This document shows, in pieces, positions 1 through 8,475 of a stretch of 64,000 nt of DNA. This stretch comes from Streptomyces sp. IMTB 2501 (GTDB lineage Bacteria > Actinomycetota > Actinomycetes > Streptomycetales > Streptomycetaceae). The position numbers and the translations under genes were made by a program. Numbering within the stretch: position 1 is the stretch's first letter; each line of letters starts with the position of its first letter. Location of the stretch: positions 42,140-106,139 of the forward strand of contig NZ_MQUS01000028.1 in the NCBI RefSeq assembly GCF_001953885.1. The letters are read 5' to 3'. The notes under the pieces were generated by a model that did not search any database, was not told where the DNA came from, and saw only the letters and a list, made by a program, of their open reading frames with translations.

Positions 1-2
1 CT

Positions 3-305
3 CCTGGTCCCTTCGACTTCGTCTTCCACGGCGGCTCCGGCTCCTCCGAGCAGGAGATCCTCACCGCGCTGGAGAACGGCGTCGTGAAGATGAACCTGGA
101 CACGGACACCCAGTACGCCTTCACCCGCCCGGTCGCCGCCCACATGTTCCAGAACTACGACGGCGTCCTGAAGGTCGACGGCGAGGTCGGCAACAAGAAG
201 GCCTACGACCCGCGTACCTGGGGCAAGCTGGCCGAGGCGTCCATGGCCGCGCGCGTCGTCGAGGCCACGCAGAACCTGCGCTCGGCGGGCAACAAGATCA
301 AGTAA
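3..305 (+). CDS. fba: Class II fructose-bisphosphate aldolase, C-terminal part
   Basis: Glycolytic and gluconeogenic zinc aldolase that cleaves fructose 1,6-bisphosphate in the cytoplasm. Only the last ~100 residues lie in the window; the 5' part is outside. The frame is open from base 3 and shows the class II phosphate-binding motif FHGGSGSS followed by the conserved KMNLDTDTQYAFTRPV segment, with a TAA stop at 303-305. A perfect hairpin follows directly. The nearby DUF3151 gene is a usual neighbour of fba in actinobacteria. Partial because of the window edge, not because of damage. Confidence 0.95.
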   Translation, partial: PGPFDFVFHGGSGSSEQEILTALENGVVKMNLDTDTQYAFTRPVAAHMFQNYDGVLKVDGEVGNKKAYDPRTWGKLAEASMAARVVEATQNLRSAGNKIK

Positions 306-325
306 GGCGTCGTACGACCTCTGTG

Positions 326-360
326 GCGGGCCCGGTGACTGTCCAAGTCGCCGGGCCCGC
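326..360 (+). terminator. Rho-independent-type hairpin after fba
   Basis: Perfect 10-bp inverted repeat, 326-335 (gcgggcccgg) and 351-360 (ccgggcccgc), with a 15-base loop, starting 21 bases after the fba stop. No T-run follows, as is normal in streptomycetes. Confidence 0.75.
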
Positions 361-393
361 GCCGTTTCCCTCGTGCGGCTGTATACCTGGGGC

Positions 394-1884
394 ATGCCCG
401 ATGTCCGGCTGGCCTCGCGCCAGGGCAAGTGGATCCTGCTCACCACGGTCCTCGGCTCCAGCATGGCCCTGCTGGACTCGACCGTCGTCAACGTGGCGCT
501 GCCACGCATCGGCCGCGACCTGGGCGCGAGCCTCACCGCGCTGCAGTGGACGGTCAACGCGTACATGGTCACGCTGGCCGGTCTGATCCTGCTGGGCGGT
601 TCGCTGGGGGACCACTACGGGCGCCGGAAGATCTTCGTGCTGGGTGTGGTGTGGTTCGCGGCGGCGTCCCTGCTGTGCGGTGTGGCGCCGAGTCCGGGGA
701 TCCTCATCGCCGCGCGGGCGTTGCAGGGCATCGGCGGCGCGCTGCTGACTCCGGGGTCGCTGGCGATCATCCAGGCCACGTTCCACCCCGACGACCGCAG
801 CCGGGCCGTCGGCCTCTGGTCCGGCTTCGGGGGGATCGGCGCGGCGGTCGGCCCGTTCCTGGGCGGCTGGCTGGTGGCCGGACCCGGCTGGCGCTGGGTG
901 TTCCTGCTGAACGTCCCGCTGGCGCTGCTGTGCGTACCGGTGGCACTGCGGCACGTGCCCGAGTCGGCTCAGGGCACCTCCCCGCTCGAACGCGGTCGAG
1001 AGCCGGGGGGAGGGGGTGAGCACGCCCGGTTCGACGCCCTCGGCGCGGCGCTGGGCGCGCTGGCCCTGGCCCTGCTGACGTACGCGCTGATCGAGGCGAG
1101 GGCCGGTTCACTGGTGGTGGCGTTGAGCGCGGTCGCGGGTCTGGCGGCGGCGGTGGCCTTCGTGTACGTCGAACGGCACCGCACGGACCCGATGCTCCCG
1201 CCGGACATCTTCGCCTCGCGCCAGTTCACGGCGGTCAACCTGGTCACCCTGTGCGTGTACGCGGCGTTCGGCGGCTACTTCTTCCTCACCGCGCTGCAAC
1301 TGCAGGTGGTGTCGGGCTACTCGCCCCTGGCCGCCGGTACGGCGTTGCTGCCGACGACGGCCCTGATGCTGCTGTTCTCGGCCCGCTCCGGCGCCCTGGC
1401 CGACCGCACGGGCCCCCGCCTGCCCCTCACCGCCGGCCCGCTCCTCTGCGCGGCGGCGATGCTCCTGATGCTCCGGGTGGGCCCGCACGCCGGCTACCTG
1501 ACGGACGTCCTGCCGGCCGTCCTGGTCATGGGCGCCGGCATGGTCACGCTCGTCGCTCCCCTGACCGCCACGGTCCTGGCCTCGGTGGACACCACCCGGG
1601 CGGGCCTGGCCAGCGGCATCAACAACGCGGCGGCCCGGGCGGCGGGCCTGATCGCGGTCGCGGCGCTACCGCTGCTCGCGGGGATGGGCCCGGAGGCGTA
1701 CCGCTCCCCGTCGGCCTTCAACTCGGCGTTCGACAGGGCGATGCCCATCTGCGCGGGTGTGCTGGTGCTGGCCTCGGCCCTGGCTTTCGCCCTGGTCCGG
1801 CGTCCGGCTCCGGGGTGCCGCCGCCCGGAATGCCGCACGCATGGAAGCGTCACGGCTCCGCCGTTGGAGGGGCGAGGCCGATAG
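394..1884 (+). CDS. MFS drug:H+ antiporter, DHA2 (EmrB/QacA) family
   Basis: Predicted 14-helix proton-driven efflux pump in the cytoplasmic membrane. The first helix carries the DHA2 signature LDSTVVNVALPRI and is followed by QWTVNAYMVTLAGLIL and the loop 2-3 motif A GDHYGRRKI. Length of about 496 residues fits the family. The frame is open from a GTG at 373, but ATG 394 is preferred: TATACC at 382-387 lies six bases before it, suggesting a leaderless start, and there is no ribosome binding site. Substrate cannot be inferred. It stands alone between fba and DUF3151, genes that are usually neighbours, so it may be a later insertion. Confidence 0.85.
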   Translation: MPDVRLASRQGKWILLTTVLGSSMALLDSTVVNVALPRIGRDLGASLTALQWTVNAYMVTLAGLILLGGSLGDHYGRRKIFVLGVVWFAAASLLCGVAPSPGILIAARALQGIGGALLTPGSLAIIQATFHPDDRSRAVGLWSGFGGIGAAVGPFLGGWLVAGPGWRWVFLLNVPLALLCVPVALRHVPESAQGTSPLERGREPGGGGEHARFDALGAALGALALALLTYALIEARAGSLVVALSAVAGLAAAVAFVYVERHRTDPMLPPDIFASRQFTAVNLVTLCVYAAFGGYFFLTALQLQVVSGYSPLAAGTALLPTTALMLLFSARSGALADRTGPRLPLTAGPLLCAAAMLLMLRVGPHAGYLTDVLPAVLVMGAGMVTLVAPLTATVLASVDTTRAGLASGINNAAARAAGLIAVAALPLLAGMGPEAYRSPSAFNSAFDRAMPICAGVLVLASALAFALVRRPAPGCRRPECRTHGSVTAPPLEGRGR

Positions 1885-2012
1885 GGGCCCGGGTCCCGCC
1901 CCGCGCCCCCAGGGGCTTGCAGCGCCGTCGGCCTGACAGCGCACCCACCAGCACAGCCCGCCTGCACACGGCAGCAGCACAGCGCAGCGCCACGTGAGCC
2001 AGACTGGACTCC

Positions 2013-2426
2013 ATGACGATTCACGAAAACCTCCTCGGCGGCCCGCCCCCGACCCACCTCCCCCACGACCCGGAGCCCCGCGAACTCCTCGCGACCGGCA
2101 CCGCCCCCGCGGACGTCGCCGCCAAGTACCCCACCTCCTCCCTCGCCTGGGCCCAGCTGGCCGACGACGCGTTCGAGCGCGGCGCGGTCGTGGAGTCGTA
2201 CGCCTACGCCCGTACGGGCTACCACCGCGGCCTCGACGCCCTGCGCCGCAACGGTTGGAAGGGCCACGGCCCGGTCCCCTGGGAGCACGAGCCGAACCGC
2301 GGCTTCCTGCGTGCCCTGCACGCCCTCGCCCGCGCCGCGCAGGCGATCGGCGAGCAGGAGGAGTACGAGCGCTGCGCGCAGTTCCTGAAAGACTCCTCGC
2401 CCACGGCCGCCCAGACCCTGGGCTGA
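2013..2426 (+). CDS. DUF3151 family protein
   Basis: Small soluble actinobacterial protein of 137 residues and unknown function, recognised by its length, its HENLLGGPPPT beginning and the central AWAQLADDAFERGAVVESYAYARTGYHRGLD stretch (read in parts). The helical repeat-like composition resembles TPR-type proteins, but no catalytic motif is visible. CAGACT at 2000-2005, seven bases before the ATG, suggests leaderless transcription. Its conserved closeness to fba hints at a link with central metabolism, which is inference only. Confidence 0.85.
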   Translation: MTIHENLLGGPPPTHLPHDPEPRELLATGTAPADVAAKYPTSSLAWAQLADDAFERGAVVESYAYARTGYHRGLDALRRNGWKGHGPVPWEHEPNRGFLRALHALARAAQAIGEQEEYERCAQFLKDSSPTAAQTLG

Positions 2427-2451
2427 CCCCTACGGGGAGTTCCCCCGATGT

Positions 2452-2475
2452 GGCCCGTCTGGCAGCAGACGGGCC
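2452..2475 (+). terminator. Hairpin terminator after the DUF3151 gene
   Basis: Perfect 10-bp stem, ggcccgtctg 2452-2461 and cagacgggcc 2466-2475, with a four-base loop and TTGCC following. It separates DUF3151 from the kyn operon. Confidence 0.8.
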
Positions 2476-2581
2476 TTGCCGTATCCGGTGGGATTGCGGA
2501 GGATTCCGCTTGGGGACCGGGGCCCCCGTGCCGGAATCGGCAGGGGCGGACCGCTACCCGGAGTAACAACAGGAGACAGCG

Positions 2582-3466
2582 ATGTCCCAACAGGCTCACC
2601 CCCCTCTCCAGGCCGCTGAGCCCGAGGCCCCGCATCTCGCACAGAACCCCGACGGCACCCTCGACCCGAACCTCGACTTCGCGGGTACGACGCCGTACGA
2701 GGACTACGTCAGAGCGGACGTGCTCACCCACCTCCAGCACACCCTCTCCGACGACCCCGGAGAGATGGTCTTCCTGGTCACCACCCAGGTCATGGAACTG
2801 TGGTTCACGGTGATCGTGCACGAGTGGGAGACCGCCGCGAACGCCCTCCGCTCGGACGACGTCCCGACCGCCGTCGCCGCGCTCAAGCGCTCCGTACGGG
2901 AGCTGGAGGCTCTGAACGCCTCCTGGAAGCCGCTCGGCCAGCTCACTCCCGCCCAGTTCAACTCCTACCGCTCCGCCCTCGGCGAGGGCTCCGGCTTCCA
3001 GTCGGCGATGTACCGCCGGATGGAGTTCCTGCTCGGTGAGAAGTCCGCGTCCATGCTCGTCCCGCACCGCGGCGCCCCGCGCGTCCACGCGGAACTGGAG
3101 AAGGCGCTGCACGAGCCGAGCCTGTACGACGAGGTCGTCCACCTCCTCGCACGCCGCGGCCACGCGATCCCCGAGTCCGTCCTGAACCGGGACGTTTCCC
3201 GGCGCCACGACGCCGACGCCGCCGTCGAGTCCGCCTGGACCGCGATCTACTCCGCCGACCAGGACACCGAACTCGCCCGCCTGGGCGAGGCTTTGACCGA
3301 CGTGGCCGAACTGGTCTGGCGCTGGCGCAACGACCACCTGGTCGCCACCCGCCGCGCGATGGGCGCCAAGCCCGGCACGGGCGGCTCGGCCGGCGTGGCC
3401 TGGCTGGAGAAGCGCGCCCGCAAGAACGTGTTCCCGGAGCTGTGGACGGCGAGGTCCCATGTCTGA
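2582..3466 (+). CDS. kynA: Tryptophan 2,3-dioxygenase
   Basis: Haem dioxygenase that opens the indole ring of L-tryptophan to N-formylkynurenine, the first step of the kynurenine pathway. The 294-residue product has the family hallmarks in order: YEDYVRADVLTHLQ, the TTQVMELWF helix, FNSYRSALGEGSGFQSAMYR, and the C-terminal WRWRNDHLVATRRAMG with the GTGGSAGVAWL substrate loop. The start ATG follows AGGAG at good spacing. The 3' end overlaps kynU by 8 bases, so the two are translationally coupled. In streptomycetes this pathway serves tryptophan catabolism and can feed anthranilate or kynurenine-derived antibiotics; no biosynthetic cluster is visible here. Confidence 0.95.
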   Translation: MSQQAHPPLQAAEPEAPHLAQNPDGTLDPNLDFAGTTPYEDYVRADVLTHLQHTLSDDPGEMVFLVTTQVMELWFTVIVHEWETAANALRSDDVPTAVAALKRSVRELEALNASWKPLGQLTPAQFNSYRSALGEGSGFQSAMYRRMEFLLGEKSASMLVPHRGAPRVHAELEKALHEPSLYDEVVHLLARRGHAIPESVLNRDVSRRHDADAAVESAWTAIYSADQDTELARLGEALTDVAELVWRWRNDHLVATRRAMGAKPGTGGSAGVAWLEKRARKNVFPELWTARSHV

Positions 3467-4643
3467 ACTGACGCTGCGGGCAGAGAAGCTGGACGCCGCG
3501 GACGACCTGGCCCCGCTCAGGAACCGCTTCGTCCTCGACGACGTTGTCTACCTGGACGGCAACTCGCTCGGCGCGCTGCCCGCCCACGTCCCCGACCGCG
3601 TGGCCGATGTGGTCCGCCGCCAGTGGGGCGAACTGCGCATCCGCTCCTGGGACGAGAGCGGCTGGTGGACCGCGCCCGAGCGGATCGGTGACCGGATCGC
3701 CCCGCTGGTCGGCGCGGCGGCCGGACAGATCGTCGTGAGTGACTCCACAAGTGTCAACGTTTTCAAGGCACTTGTGGCGGCGGTACGGATGTCGCACGAG
3801 ACTCGGACCGAGATCCTGGTCGATGCGACGACCTTCCCCACGGACGGCTACATCGCCGAGTCGGCGGCCCGTATGACCGGCCGCACCCTGCGCGCGGTGA
3901 CACCGGCGGAGGTGCCGGCCGCCCTGAGCGACCGTACGGCGGCCGTACTGCTGAACCACGTCGACTACCGCACCGGCCGCCTGCACGACCTGCCGTCCCT
4001 GACGGCCTCGATCCACGAGGCCGGAGCCCTGTCCGTCTGGGACCTGTGCCACAGCGCGGGCGCGCTGGAGGTGGGCCTGGACCGGCACGGGGTCGACCTG
4101 GCGGTCGGCTGCACCTACAAGTACCTGAACGGCGGCCCGGGTTCACCGGCGTACCTGTACGTCCGCAGGGACCTGCAACCCCGCTTCGACTCGCCCCTCC
4201 CCGGCTGGAACTCCCACACCGACCCCTTCGGCATGAGCCCGTCCTACACCCCCGCACCGGGCGCCCTGCGCGGCCGCGTAGGCACCCCGGACATCCTCTC
4301 CATGCTGGCCCTGGAGGCGGCGCTGGAGATCTGGGACGACGTCTCGATCTCCGCCGTCCGCACCAAGTCCCTCGCCCTGACGGACTTCTTCCTGCGCTGC
4401 GTGCGGGCGTACACCGAGCCGGGCCGCGTCGAGTCGGTGACGCCCGAGCGCCATGCGGAGCGCGGCAGCCAGATCGCCCTGCGCTGCCCGGACGCCGGCG
4501 AGGTGATGCGACGCCTGATCAGCCGAGGCGTCGTGGGCGACTTCCGCCACCCCGACGTTCTCCGCTTCGGCTTCACCCCGCTGTACGTGACCTTCGCCGA
4601 CACGGAACGAGCGGCCAGGATCCTGAGCGAGGAACTGGCGTAG
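3459..4643 (+). CDS. kynU: Kynureninase
   Basis: PLP enzyme of the fold-type I family that hydrolyses L-kynurenine to anthranilate and L-alanine. The 394-residue protein shows YLDGNSLGALP near the N-terminus, the cofactor phosphate region SDSTSVNVFKAL, LLNHVDYRTG, the Schiff-base lysine in CTYKYLNGGPGSPAYLYV (about K221) and the GWNSHTDPFGM and RVGTPDILSM blocks. Full family length. ATG 3459 overlaps the end of kynA. A strong hairpin follows the stop, so the formamidase gene downstream probably has its own promoter. Confidence 0.95.
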   Translation: MSELTLRAEKLDAADDLAPLRNRFVLDDVVYLDGNSLGALPAHVPDRVADVVRRQWGELRIRSWDESGWWTAPERIGDRIAPLVGAAAGQIVVSDSTSVNVFKALVAAVRMSHETRTEILVDATTFPTDGYIAESAARMTGRTLRAVTPAEVPAALSDRTAAVLLNHVDYRTGRLHDLPSLTASIHEAGALSVWDLCHSAGALEVGLDRHGVDLAVGCTYKYLNGGPGSPAYLYVRRDLQPRFDSPLPGWNSHTDPFGMSPSYTPAPGALRGRVGTPDILSMLALEAALEIWDDVSISAVRTKSLALTDFFLRCVRAYTEPGRVESVTPERHAERGSQIALRCPDAGEVMRRLISRGVVGDFRHPDVLRFGFTPLYVTFADTERAARILSEELA

Positions 4644-4645
4644 GG

Positions 4646-4690
4646 GAGGGGCCGGGGGCCGGACCTTCCCGCCCGGTCCCCGGCCCCCTC
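4646..4690 (+). terminator. Hairpin terminator after kynAU
   Basis: Long GC stem just after the kynU stop: gaggggccgggggccgg (4646-4662) pairs imperfectly with ccggtccccggccccctc (4673-4690). Confidence 0.7.
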
Positions 4691-4836
4691 GTGGAGAACC
4701 GTTTATCCCTAACCCTGCGTCACATCCCCATGCCCCCGCACATGACTGGCCTGATACCGTCCCGCCAACGGCGAACGAAAATTCCTCACCTGGTCCGCCA
4801 CACGCCAAACACGTTCCATCGCTGAGAGGTTGGAGC

Positions 4837-5796
4837 ATGCCGGACGACGCCGCAGCTGCCCGCGCTGCCGCCGAAGAGGAGTCGGCCTTCTCGCACCCCC
4901 CGGTCGACCCCGACGTGACCTCCATGTACGGCGACCACCCCGACCAGGTGATCGACTTCTACGCTCCCCGAACCGCCCCGGACTCCCTCGTTCCCCTGGT
5001 GGTCGTCCTGCACGGAGGCGCCTGGCGGGCCCGCTACGACCGCCGCCACATCACACCGTTCGCGGACTATCTGGCCCGCAGGGGCTTCGCGGTGGCCAAC
5101 GTCGAGTACCGACGCGGCGGCGCCCCCTTGATCCCCGACCAGGACAAGGGCGACCAGGACACGGGCGACCAGGACAAGGCCGATCAGCGCACGGGCGCGG
5201 AAGCCACCCCTCCGGCCGCCGAAGCCACGCCTCCGGCCGGCTGCTGGCCAGACACCTTCGACGACGTCGCGGCCGCCCTGGACGCGCTGCCCGCGCTGAT
5301 CCGCGAGGCGCTCCCGCAGGCCGACCCGCGCCGTACCGTGCTCACCGGCCACTCCGCCGGCGGCCACCTCGCCCTGTGGGCCGTGGCCCGCCACGTCCTG
5401 CCCGCGGACTCCCCTTGGCGCACCGGCCGCCCGGCCCCGCTGCGCGGTGTCGTCGCCCTCGCCCCGATCGCGGACTTCGAGGTGGCGGAGAAGCTGGACG
5501 TCTGCGGCAACGCGAGCCTCCAACTCCTCGGCGGCCACGACACGTTCGCCGAGCGCCGCCCCTACGCCGACCCCGTCCTCCTCCTCCCGACGGGCATCGC
5601 GACGACACTCGTCCAGGGGCGCACGGACCTGGTGGTACCGCATACGGTGGCCGAGTCGTACGCGGACGCGGCGGCGAAGGCGGGCGAGGTGGTGGGCCTG
5701 ACGCTCCTGGAGGACGTGGGCCACTTCCCGCTGATCGACCCGGCGGCGGACGCGTGCGCGGTGGTGGCGGAGGAGATCGCCCAACTGGCGTGGTGA
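4837..5796 (+). CDS. kynB: Alpha/beta hydrolase, probable kynurenine formamidase
   Basis: Likely hydrolyses N-formylkynurenine to kynurenine, filling the step between kynA and kynU. The fold is shown by the oxyanion motif HGGAW (about residues 59-63), nucleophile motif GHSAGGH (S173), acidic residue in RTDLVVPH (D264) and GHFPL (H296). HGGxW is typical of arylformamidases and related esterases. The start is ATG 4837 after GAGAGGTTGGAG. Residues ~101-135 are an odd low-complexity insertion: four 15-base repeats (DQDKG, DQDTG, DQDKA, DQRTG) and two AEATPPA units, just before the conserved WPDTFDDV helix. The fold assignment is certain; the substrate is inferred from context. Confidence 0.82.
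   Translation: MPDDAAAARAAAEEESAFSHPPVDPDVTSMYGDHPDQVIDFYAPRTAPDSLVPLVVVLHGGAWRARYDRRHITPFADYLARRGFAVANVEYRRGGAPLIPDQDKGDQDTGDQDKADQRTGAEATPPAAEATPPAGCWPDTFDDVAAALDALPALIREALPQADPRRTVLTGHSAGGHLALWAVARHVLPADSPWRTGRPAPLRGVVALAPIADFEVAEKLDVCGNASLQLLGGHDTFAERRPYADPVLLLPTGIATTLVQGRTDLVVPHTVAESYADAAAKAGEVVGLTLLEDVGHFPLIDPAADACAVVAEEIAQLAW
5137..5238 (+). repeat. In-frame tandem repeats inside the formamidase gene
   Basis: Four 15-base units (consensus gaccaggacaagggc, 5137-5196) followed by two 21-base units encoding AEATPPA (5197-5238). They add about 35 hydrophilic residues to a surface loop. Confidence 0.85.
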
Positions 5797-5834
5797 AGCG
5801 GGTGGTCCGACCCGTACTGCTCGCCCCGGGTGAT

Positions 5835-5852
5835 ACCCGTAGTACCTGAGAG
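5835..5852 (+). promoter_or_regulatory. 18-base box, copy 1, upstream of hydrolase operon
   Basis: acccgtagtacctgagag, identical to 10761-10778 upstream of the second histidine kinase and not seen elsewhere in the window. It contains the palindrome GTAGTAC. It lies 108 bases before the hydrolase ATG. Probable binding site for one or both nearby NarL-type regulators (inference). Confidence 0.5.
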
Positions 5853-5959
5853 CTACCTCGTAGGACAGCTCCCTGGCGGGACGCCGACGACAGGCCCGGA
5901 TCCCTAATTTTCCTTCTCAGAGAAGCCCGACGGCCGGGCCATCTGAAAGGACCCCGCCC

Positions 5960-7180
5960 ATGGGCCACCCTCCCACGCCCTCCTCCACCCCCCGCCACTC
6001 ACCAGCGGACACAAACCCCCTCACCCCCGAGCGCCGGCAGCCGGCACTCACAGCCCCCGCCTCCGGCAACCGACAGCAGCTGACGAGCACGGATTCCTCC
6101 TCCACGGACCCGCAGTCGCCGGCGGCGAGGTTGCCCCGCGGGGGCCACCCGCATCCGACGACGAAACTGTCACGGCTGGTGCGGGCGGGAAACCGGATCC
6201 CGTCGAAGGCGCCTCGGGCCACCCGCACCCAAAGATGGCGCCGCACCCTACTCGCCGCCTTCCTCACGGCAGCCATCGCCGCCCCCCTCTCCGGCGCAGC
6301 CCGCCCCCAGATCCCCGCCCCCGCCCCCGCAACGCTCCCCTCACTCACAGCCACCACTCTCCACGCCGCCTACGAGACCAGCCGAGCCAACGCCACCCAG
6401 GCCGCCCACATGGCCGCCACTCACGGCGACTCCCACCGCGCCGCCGCCGACCAGGCCCTCGCCGCCCCGTCCCGAAACCTCCTGACCTTCGACGGCCGAG
6501 GCACCGGCCGGGCCACGGAGGTCCTCGGCGACCTCGCCCACGCCGACCACATCGCGGTCCTGGTCCCCGGCTCGGACACCTCCCTGGACACCTACTCCCG
6601 CTTCCACACGGCGGCCACGGCCCTGTACGCGGACCTCACCCACCGCGCACCCCACGGCACCACGGTGGCCGTCATAGCCTGGCTCGGCTACGAAGCACCG
6701 GCCACGGTCAGCACCACGGTCACGACGACCGCCCGAGCCGACGAAGCCGCCCCCCACCTGCGCGCCTTCATACGCCACCTGCGCGCCGCGACCCCGCCGC
6801 AGGCACACATATCCCTGCTCTGCCACTCGTACGGCACGGTGGTCTGCGGCCGCGCCGCCCCCGGCCTGGACGCCGACGACATCGCCCTCGTCGGCAGCCC
6901 CGGCACCGGCGCGGACTCGGCCGCGGCCCTGCACACGCACGCCCGCATCTGGGCAGCCCGTGGCAGCGGCGACTGGATCCGGCACGTCCCGCACACCAGC
7001 GCCGACCTCTTCGGCACCACCATCGGCTTCGGCACCGACCCGGTCTCCCGCGCCTTCGGCGCCCAGGTCTTCGACGCGGCTGACGCCGACCACAGCGGCT
7101 ACTTCACCCCGGGCTCGGCCTCCCTCGCCAACCTGGCCCGGATCACCCTCGGCGAGACCTCGGAGGTGACCCGTGCCTGA
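5960..7180 (+). CDS. Membrane-anchored alpha/beta hydrolase (DUF1023 type)
   Basis: Serine hydrolase-fold protein of 406 residues. Residues 1-90 are Pro/Ser/Thr-rich and disordered; a membrane segment follows at about 95-113, which would place the catalytic domain outside the cell. The domain (about 175-390) begins LLTFDGRGTGRATEVLGDL and has the nucleophile motif CHSYG (S290) and a DHSGYF end typical of the DUF1023 family, whose substrates are unknown. ATG 5960 follows GAAAGGA. The stop overlaps the acyltransferase start by 8 bases, so the pair is coupled. The 18-base box upstream suggests control by the adjacent two-component systems. Confidence 0.8.
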   Translation: MGHPPTPSSTPRHSPADTNPLTPERRQPALTAPASGNRQQLTSTDSSSTDPQSPAARLPRGGHPHPTTKLSRLVRAGNRIPSKAPRATRTQRWRRTLLAAFLTAAIAAPLSGAARPQIPAPAPATLPSLTATTLHAAYETSRANATQAAHMAATHGDSHRAAADQALAAPSRNLLTFDGRGTGRATEVLGDLAHADHIAVLVPGSDTSLDTYSRFHTAATALYADLTHRAPHGTTVAVIAWLGYEAPATVSTTVTTTARADEAAPHLRAFIRHLRAATPPQAHISLLCHSYGTVVCGRAAPGLDADDIALVGSPGTGADSAAALHTHARIWAARGSGDWIRHVPHTSADLFGTTIGFGTDPVSRAFGAQVFDAADADHSGYFTPGSASLANLARITLGETSEVTRA

Positions 7181-8465
7181 GCAGACAGCCGGCACCCGCC
7201 GTACCCCTCCGCACGACACCGCGCCCGCCACCTTCACCCCCACTGCCCCGCGCCGTACCCACGCTCCCCTCACCCCTGCCACCGCCGTCCACGCCCTCCG
7301 CCGAGCCGCCGACCAGGTCGACGCCGCCACCCCCGCGTCCCGGGACCGCGCGATCGACGCCCTCCGCGCCCTCGCGATCCTCGGGGTGGTCCTCGGGCAC
7401 TGGCTGGTGACGGCGCTGGTCGCACAGGACGGCGGACTGCACACGGTGAGCCCGCTGCAGCACCTGCCCTGGCTGGCGCCGGTGTCCTGGCTGTTCCAGA
7501 CGCTGGCCGTGTTCTTCCTGGTGGGCGGCCAGGTGGCGACGCGAAGCCTGGCCTCGGCCCGCAGCAGAGGCGACACATACGCCTCCTGGCTGCGCGCCCG
7601 TCTGACCCGCCTCCTCCGCCCGGTGGCCGCGCTGCTCGGTCTGTGGTCGGTGGCGGCCGTGGCCCTCCTTCTCACCGGCGCACCCCTGTCCACGATCCAC
7701 ACGCTGCTCAAGCTGGCGCTGTCCCCGCTGTGGTTCCTGCTGGTCTTCGCCGCGCTGACGGCAGCCACGCCCCTGGTCGCGCGCCTGAACCCGCTCTGGC
7801 CGCTCGCCGTCGTCCTGCACGTGGACGTCCTCCGCTTCGGCCTGCACCTCGGCCCGTCCTGGCTCGGCTGGGTGAACGTGGCGGCGGGCTGGCTGGTCCC
7901 GTACACCCTGGGCGCCGCCTGGGCCCGGGGCGAGCTGCGCAGCCGCCGCTCGGCCTGGGCCCTGCTGCTCGGCGGTACGGCGGCCACGGCCCTGCTGGTC
8001 ACCTGCGCGGACTACCCGGCGTCCATGGTCGGCGTCCCCGGCGCGGCGATCTCCAACCTCAACCCGCCGACCCTGGCGGCCGTCACCTTCGGCCTGGCCC
8101 AGTGCGGCCTCGCCCTCCTGCTCCGCGACCGCCTGCGCCGCGCGATGGCCCGACCCCTGGCCTGGGCGGCGACGGCCTTCGTCAATCTCTCCGCGATGAC
8201 CATCTTCCTGTGGCACCAGACGGCCATGATGGCGACCACGGCGACCGGCCTGCTGGCCGGCCGGCTGCCCGGCCTGCACACCCCGCCGGACTCCGTCGCC
8301 TGGGTGGGGTCCCGCCTCGCCTGGCTCCCCGTCTTCGCGTTGGCCCTCGCGTTGTGCTGGACGGCGTTCCGCCACCACGAGCAGGGCCCCGCCCGCCCCC
8401 GGAACCGCGCATCGCACGTGGTCCGGCGTCATGTGCCCCCGACGAGGTCCTCGCGCCATGCCTAG
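7173..8465 (+). CDS. Acyltransferase 3 family membrane protein
   Basis: Integral membrane O-acyltransferase of the OafA/YrhL type, 430 residues with about ten hydrophobic helices. The family signature is RAIDALRALAILGVVLGHW near residue 50 (R and H conserved), followed by FFLVGGQVATRS and a late FLWHQTAMM. These enzymes move acetyl or other acyl groups onto sugars, lipids or peptides at the membrane. The GTG start follows GGAGG and overlaps the hydrolase gene, so an acyl transfer/hydrolysis pair acting on an envelope molecule is plausible but unproven. Its TAG stop sits inside the -10 box of the next gene. Confidence 0.85.
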   Translation: MPEQTAGTRRTPPHDTAPATFTPTAPRRTHAPLTPATAVHALRRAADQVDAATPASRDRAIDALRALAILGVVLGHWLVTALVAQDGGLHTVSPLQHLPWLAPVSWLFQTLAVFFLVGGQVATRSLASARSRGDTYASWLRARLTRLLRPVAALLGLWSVAAVALLLTGAPLSTIHTLLKLALSPLWFLLVFAALTAATPLVARLNPLWPLAVVLHVDVLRFGLHLGPSWLGWVNVAAGWLVPYTLGAAWARGELRSRRSAWALLLGGTAATALLVTCADYPASMVGVPGAAISNLNPPTLAAVTFGLAQCGLALLLRDRLRRAMARPLAWAATAFVNLSAMTIFLWHQTAMMATTATGLLAGRLPGLHTPPDSVAWVGSRLAWLPVFALALALCWTAFRHHEQGPARPRNRASHVVRRHVPPTRSSRHA

Positions 8466-8468
8466 AGT
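8463..8468 (+). promoter_or_regulatory. -10 box TAGAGT, leaderless start of first kinase
   Basis: TAGAGT lies seven bases before GTG 8476; it contains the stop codon of the preceding gene. Confidence 0.5.
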
Positions 8469-8475
8469 TACGTCC

